Of a DNA stretch of 64,000 bases, positions 60,999 through 64,000 are shown piece by piece. Positions within the stretch are counted from its first letter, which is position 1, and each line of letters begins with the position of its first letter. This DNA comes from Mycolicibacterium baixiangningiae (GTDB lineage Bacteria > Actinomycetota > Actinomycetes > Mycobacteriales > Mycobacteriaceae), in the NCBI RefSeq assembly GCF_016313185.1, contig NZ_CP066218.1:5828001-5892000 (forward strand), given 5' to 3'. Made by a program: the position numbers and the translations under genes. The notes beneath the pieces are model-generated. The model was given only the letters and a program-made list of their open reading frames with translations, did not search any database and had not been told where the DNA came from.

Positions 60999-61775
60999 TC
61001 ACGCGGGCCGCCGCTGTGCGGTGATGACCCGGTACGGCGCGTCGAAGGCCACCCGGCCGTCCGCACCCACGTGTCCGGCGAATGCTGTCTCGAAGGCGTC
61101 GATCAACGTCTCCCGCTCGTCGCCGGCACGGTTGACGGCGCTGACGTGCATCGGCGACTTCTCCGCAATGAAGCCTATTGCTTCTGCTACAGAGGCGAAC
61201 TCCCAGCGGTGGGAAGCGGTGGTGATGCGGATGTCGGTGAACGCGGACCACAACCGTGCCAGAGCGGTGGCGGTCTCGCCCCATTCATCGGGGGCGAACG
61301 CACTGCCGGGCGCGGGCCCCAGAACCCTCTCCATCGGATCGATCAACGGGTTGTGCTCCACCCGGACCCACGCCGAGAGGCCGAGCAGGCCCCCCGGTTT
61401 GAGGAGTCTTGCCAGCTCTGCGACTTGAGCAGCGGGCTCGACGAAGATGATCCCCACACTCGAGACCACGGCGTCGATCGAGCCGGATTCGAGGCCGGTC
61501 TCGGTGGCGTCGGCGACCGCCCACGCCACGTCGAGTCCGTCGTCGCACGCTTGTTTTGCACCGATGGCGACCAGCTCGGGCGTCAGATCCACACCGATCA
61601 CGTGCGCTCCGCGAGTGGCTGCGGCGCGTGCGGCCGTGCCGGTGCCACAGGCTAGATCCACCACCGCCGCACCCTTCAGTGGGTACCGCTCCCCGACGGC
61701 GTCCACCACGTGCTCGGCGATCCCGGCGATTCGCCGGGCCACCGCTTCGTAGTCACCGCACGCCCATACCGTCAT
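60999..61775 (-). CDS. SAM-dependent methyltransferase (class I)
   Basis: The 258-residue protein has the class I SAM-binding motif VVDLACGTGTAARAAATRG, an acidic end of strand 2 (VIGVDLTPEL), and VVSSVGIIFVEP with the motif-post region LLKPGGLLGLSAW. It resembles small-molecule or quinone-type methyltransferases. ATG 61775 overlaps the stop of the molybdopterin-domain-like gene by 4 nt; the frame extends upstream without supporting sequence. Substrate unknown. Confidence 0.88.
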   Translation of the reverse strand: MTVWACGDYEAVARRIAGIAEHVVDAVGERYPLKGAAVVDLACGTGTAARAAATRGAHVIGVDLTPELVAIGAKQACDDGLDVAWAVADATETGLESGSIDAVVSSVGIIFVEPAAQVAELARLLKPGGLLGLSAWVRVEHNPLIDPMERVLGPAPGSAFAPDEWGETATALARLWSAFTDIRITTASHRWEFASVAEAIGFIAEKSPMHVSAVNRAGDERETLIDAFETAFAGHVGADGRVAFDAPYRVITAQRRPA

Positions 61776-62311
61776 TCCGGGGCCAGCTGAACGACGCGCA
61801 ACTCGCTGAGGCCCTTCACGTAGCGGGCGCCGCCGACATCGCCCGGGACGACGAGACGAGGCCCGTCCAACCACACGCCGTCCTCCATCCAGGCGACGAG
61901 CGCCGGTCGTCGCGCCAGAGGCGGCGCCGCGTCGGCCCACGACAAGGTGGCTGCGTATCCGTCGCCGCCGATTGCGACGATGGCGACGGTGAGGAGGGGA
62001 TGTTCGGCCGCGTCGTCGACGATCGGTTGTGAAGCGGTGATCAACGCCTCGAGTGGGGCGCCCTCGTAGACGTGGGTCTGCGGACCGGCATCGGTCACGA
62101 ATGTCACGAGCTCGGTCCGGCTCGGATACGCACGCAGTTCAGATGTCGTGAGGTCGAGGGCGGCGTGCACGTCCCCGGACACCGTCAGGCTCCGATCGTG
62201 TGGGGATTCCGCGTGCGAAACGGGCGCACCGAGCAGTAGACCGAACGTCGCACACAGGACCGCGCAGATCCGTCGCGTCGGCGATCCGCCCATCGGATAC
62301 CTCTTTCGCAT
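61772..62311 (-). CDS. Exported molybdopterin-oxidoreductase-like domain protein
   Basis: The 179-residue protein has a signal peptide from ATG 62311 (basic MRKRYPMGGSPTRR, then a hydrophobic stretch, cleavage near SHAES). The mature part resembles the sulfite-oxidase/molybdopterin-dependent fold: LTVSGDVHAALDLTTSELRA, TDAGPQTHVYEGAPLEALI, and ARRPALVAWMEDGVWLDGPR with RLVVPGDVGGARYVKGLSEL. This family of small exported proteins lacks most catalytic residues and often has no molybdenum cofactor Cys. Its role is unknown. ATG 62293 is an alternative start. Confidence 0.75.
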   Translation of the reverse strand: MRKRYPMGGSPTRRICAVLCATFGLLLGAPVSHAESPHDRSLTVSGDVHAALDLTTSELRAYPSRTELVTFVTDAGPQTHVYEGAPLEALITASQPIVDDAAEHPLLTVAIVAIGGDGYAATLSWADAAPPLARRPALVAWMEDGVWLDGPRLVVPGDVGGARYVKGLSELRVVQLAPE

Positions 62312-62547
62312 GGCGCCATTCGCAGCTTGGCCCTGCCATAGGGGTGCGAGCTCCCTGGCTATCGCGGTCGAAGCGGTCACACAGGTGAAGACGCCCGACG
62401 CGGCGGAGTCATTTCATGGTCGTCGCCCCACTCACCTCGGCAGCGGCTGCGCGGAGTGCTCCTCATGGAGATCGGCACGGCTCACTTAAGCCGAGCGGAC
62501 GCGGACAGCCTCGCTTCCGCTGATGCACCTGGGCTCGAGAGCTAGCC

Positions 62548-63726
62548 TTACTCCGCCGGGGTGGCCGGGACACCGGTCGAGCCGAGATGCGTGGGGGTGC
62601 GTCGAGCGGGAAACGACCGGCCGCGGAACCGTGCGAGGCGGAACGATCTCACATCGTCGTCCTGAGGTCGCCCTTCCGCGAGGTCGGCGAGAATCTCGCC
62701 CATCAGCGCGGAGTACTTGAACCCTTCGCCGATGCATCCGCATCCGAACACGAGGCCACTGGGCAGCGCGTCCATGATGAATTGACCGTCGGCCGTGTCG
62801 GTCCAGGAGCACACTTGCGCATCGACGACCGTGGCAGGTATCGACGCGAAATCACGGGATACCCGTCGGCGGATCCCTTCAGTACGTTCGGGTCTCGGCG
62901 TGCGGTCAGGCTCACCAGCGTGATAGTCGCCAATCGGCTGATCCAGGCCGACCTTGTATCCGAGGCCAGGCGTGGGCATCGCGTAGATCCTCCCCTCGCC
63001 GTCTTCGACCTCTCCGTCGAACAGGCACGGGAAGCCGTCGGTGCGAGCCCCGCCGTCGGCATCGCCGAAGTGCACGACTTGCTCGAGGTAGGGATACAGC
63101 GGCACCTCGATACCCAAGTGCTGCAGCAGAAACGCCGATTCGGGGCCGGCCGCGACGACGATCGCATCGGCGTCCTCCCGGGTCCGATCGGAGTAGGTCA
63201 CCGACAGACCATTCGGCCGCTCGTCGATCTCGACGACACCGCGGGCGTGGCCGTAGCGACCGCCGGCGCGGCAGAACCGCGCGTATTGCGCCTGAAGCGC
63301 CCGTTCGGCGAACACGATGCCGGCGTCGGGCAGCCACACCGCGTCTCGCCCGTCGGCACGGAGACCCGGCAGGTAGTTCGCCACATCCGCCGCTCTCACT
63401 CCCTCGTGCGCGATGCCCAGTTCGACGCAGGTCGACGCGGTGGCGTTGTTCGTCGCCGTATCGCGCCAGAGCAGACCACGACGTTCGTGAACGGTTGTGG
63501 CCGTGGCTTCCTCGAGACGCTTCATCGCCGCGACCGCCCGCACCGCCAATCGGACTCGGACCGGATCGGGGTCACCGAGCCGCCACATGCGCGTCGGACC
63601 GCACGACGACGACAAGGGATTGCCGATCCCGTGCCTGTCGACCAGGCGAACCTCGTGGCCGCGGCTCGCCAGCTCGGCGGCGGTCGGCAAGCCCCACGCC
63701 CCGGCTCCGATGACGATGCACTTCAT
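62548..63726 (-). CDS. FAD-dependent amine oxidase, sarcosine oxidase (SolA/MSOX) type
   Basis: The 392-residue flavoprotein starts MKCIVIGAGAWGLPTAAELA (FAD-binding GxGxxG) and has SSSCGPTRMWRLGDPDPVR. Near the C-terminus, AQVCSWTDTADGQFIMDAL contains the cysteine that in monomeric sarcosine oxidase and N-methyltryptophan oxidase is covalently bound to FAD (consensus C-x-Y-T-x-T-x-D-x-x-F-I-I-D), and GCGCIGEGFKYSALMGEI is the typical final motif. It would oxidise a secondary or N-methyl amine. ATG 63726 was chosen; the longer frame lacks homology. A cupin gene lies 25 nt upstream in the same direction. Confidence 0.9.
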   Translation of the reverse strand: MKCIVIGAGAWGLPTAAELASRGHEVRLVDRHGIGNPLSSSCGPTRMWRLGDPDPVRVRLAVRAVAAMKRLEEATATTVHERRGLLWRDTATNNATASTCVELGIAHEGVRAADVANYLPGLRADGRDAVWLPDAGIVFAERALQAQYARFCRAGGRYGHARGVVEIDERPNGLSVTYSDRTREDADAIVVAAGPESAFLLQHLGIEVPLYPYLEQVVHFGDADGGARTDGFPCLFDGEVEDGEGRIYAMPTPGLGYKVGLDQPIGDYHAGEPDRTPRPERTEGIRRRVSRDFASIPATVVDAQVCSWTDTADGQFIMDALPSGLVFGCGCIGEGFKYSALMGEILADLAEGRPQDDDVRSFRLARFRGRSFPARRTPTHLGSTGVPATPAE

Positions 63727-63751
63727 GCGTCCTCCGTTCGATCGCAACCTC

Positions 63752-64000
63752 TCAGAAGACGGTGTACGCCTTGCGAATCGTCTCGATGACGTCCCACCGG
63801 CCGGACCAGCCCCTTGGCAGAATGACGAAGTCACCGGCGCCGACCTCAACCACGCGACCCGTCGCGTCGTCGGTGATCCGAGCGCGACCCGAGATGATGT
63901 AGCAGGTTTCGGTGTCCCGCCGGTTCACGATGGGCCAGCCTCCGGGCTCGCATTCCCAGATGCCCACCTGCGCCTCGGTCCCCGATTCGGCCGACAGGGT
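63752..64000 (-). CDS. Cupin-domain protein, partial (cut by window end)
   Basis: The frame enters from outside the window and ends at 63752. It encodes a small cupin: GIWECEPGGWPIVNRRDTET, then CYIISGRARITDDATGRVVE, and FVILPRGWSGRWDVIETIRK with the terminal Y-x-VF. This is the DUF861 type related to ureidoglycine aminohydrolase and to proteins of amine catabolism. It is followed by the sarcosine-oxidase-like gene, so the pair may act in one pathway. Confidence 0.8.
   Translation of the reverse strand, partial: TLSAESGTEAQVGIWECEPGGWPIVNRRDTETCYIISGRARITDDATGRVVEVGAGDFVILPRGWSGRWDVIETIRKAYTVF

Noticed and set aside
62312..62547. Short frames in the gap before the molybdopterin-domain-like gene
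   Set aside because: No frame has a convincing start, codon bias or motif; I see nothing I can support in this 236-nt gap.

Overview
The window is high-GC actinobacterial DNA, most probably from a fast-growing mycobacterium (Mycolicibacterium type). Supporting signs are a secreted cutinase, a GH6 glucanase resembling mycobacterial CelA1, an AAC(2')-I type acetyltransferase, a BioYMN biotin transporter, a TPP-riboswitch/YkoEDC locus and frequent 4-nt ATGA/GTGA overlaps. All calls come from reading the sequence; no database search was run.

Region 1 (1-3.95 kb, plus strand) holds an acyl-CoA dehydrogenase C-terminus, a double-domain type III CoA-transferase and a LysR regulator. Region 2 (3.96-21.8 kb, all minus strand) is the most striking part. 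Read in transcription order it encodes a two-subunit N,N-dimethylformamidase-like hydrolase, a degenerate Rieske-oxygenase-like protein, a LuxR regulator, a complete oligopeptide-type ABC transporter, two amidase-signature enzymes around a 65-residue AtzG/GatC-like protein, and a whole urease locus (E, F, fused AB, C, G, D). It looks like one nitrogen-scavenging programme: import an amide, hydrolyse it stepwise and release ammonia through urea. Region 3 (22-24 kb) is the biotin ECF transporter bioN-bioM-bioY. Region 4 (23.9-30.2 kb) is a PucR-controlled cassette (amino acid/polyamine permease, two SDRs, an agmatinase-family ureohydrolase and a polysaccharide-deacetylase-type hydrolase). Its ureohydrolase would also produce urea.

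Region 5 (30.4-34.5 kb) is an SsuBAC-like ABC transporter with a third, NylA-like amidase. Region 6 (34.5-43.7 kb) is a mixed area of small redox genes (Old Yellow Enzyme, FAD monooxygenase, NAD-dependent epimerase with divergent TetR, VOC protein, zinc alcohol dehydrogenase, AAC(2')-like acetyltransferase) with several gene remnants. Region 7 (43.7-49.3 kb) has a tiny protein behind three 10-bp tandem repeats, an ABC-F ATPase, an MFS/TetR pair with a palindromic operator, a cutinase and a GH6 protein. Region 8 (49.3-54.9 kb) is a LacI-regulated set (HisD/HpsN-like dehydrogenase, SDR, MHS transporter) with four similar operator-like sites in its promoter.

Region 9 (54.9-60.9 kb) has two riboswitches. 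A TPP riboswitch precedes the YkoE-D-C thiamine/HMP transporter. A tandem glycine riboswitch precedes gcvT-gcvH-glyA-sdaA, in which gcvT and glyA have each lost their middle while gcvH and sdaA are intact. Region 10 (60.9-64 kb, minus strand) has a methyltransferase, a small exported molybdopterin-domain-like protein, a sarcosine-oxidase-like flavoprotein and a cupin cut by the window edge.

I saw no rRNA, tRNA, CRISPR array, transposase or phage gene. Five remnants between 35 and 60 kb are truncated or lack internal parts, which suggests local gene decay by deletion.
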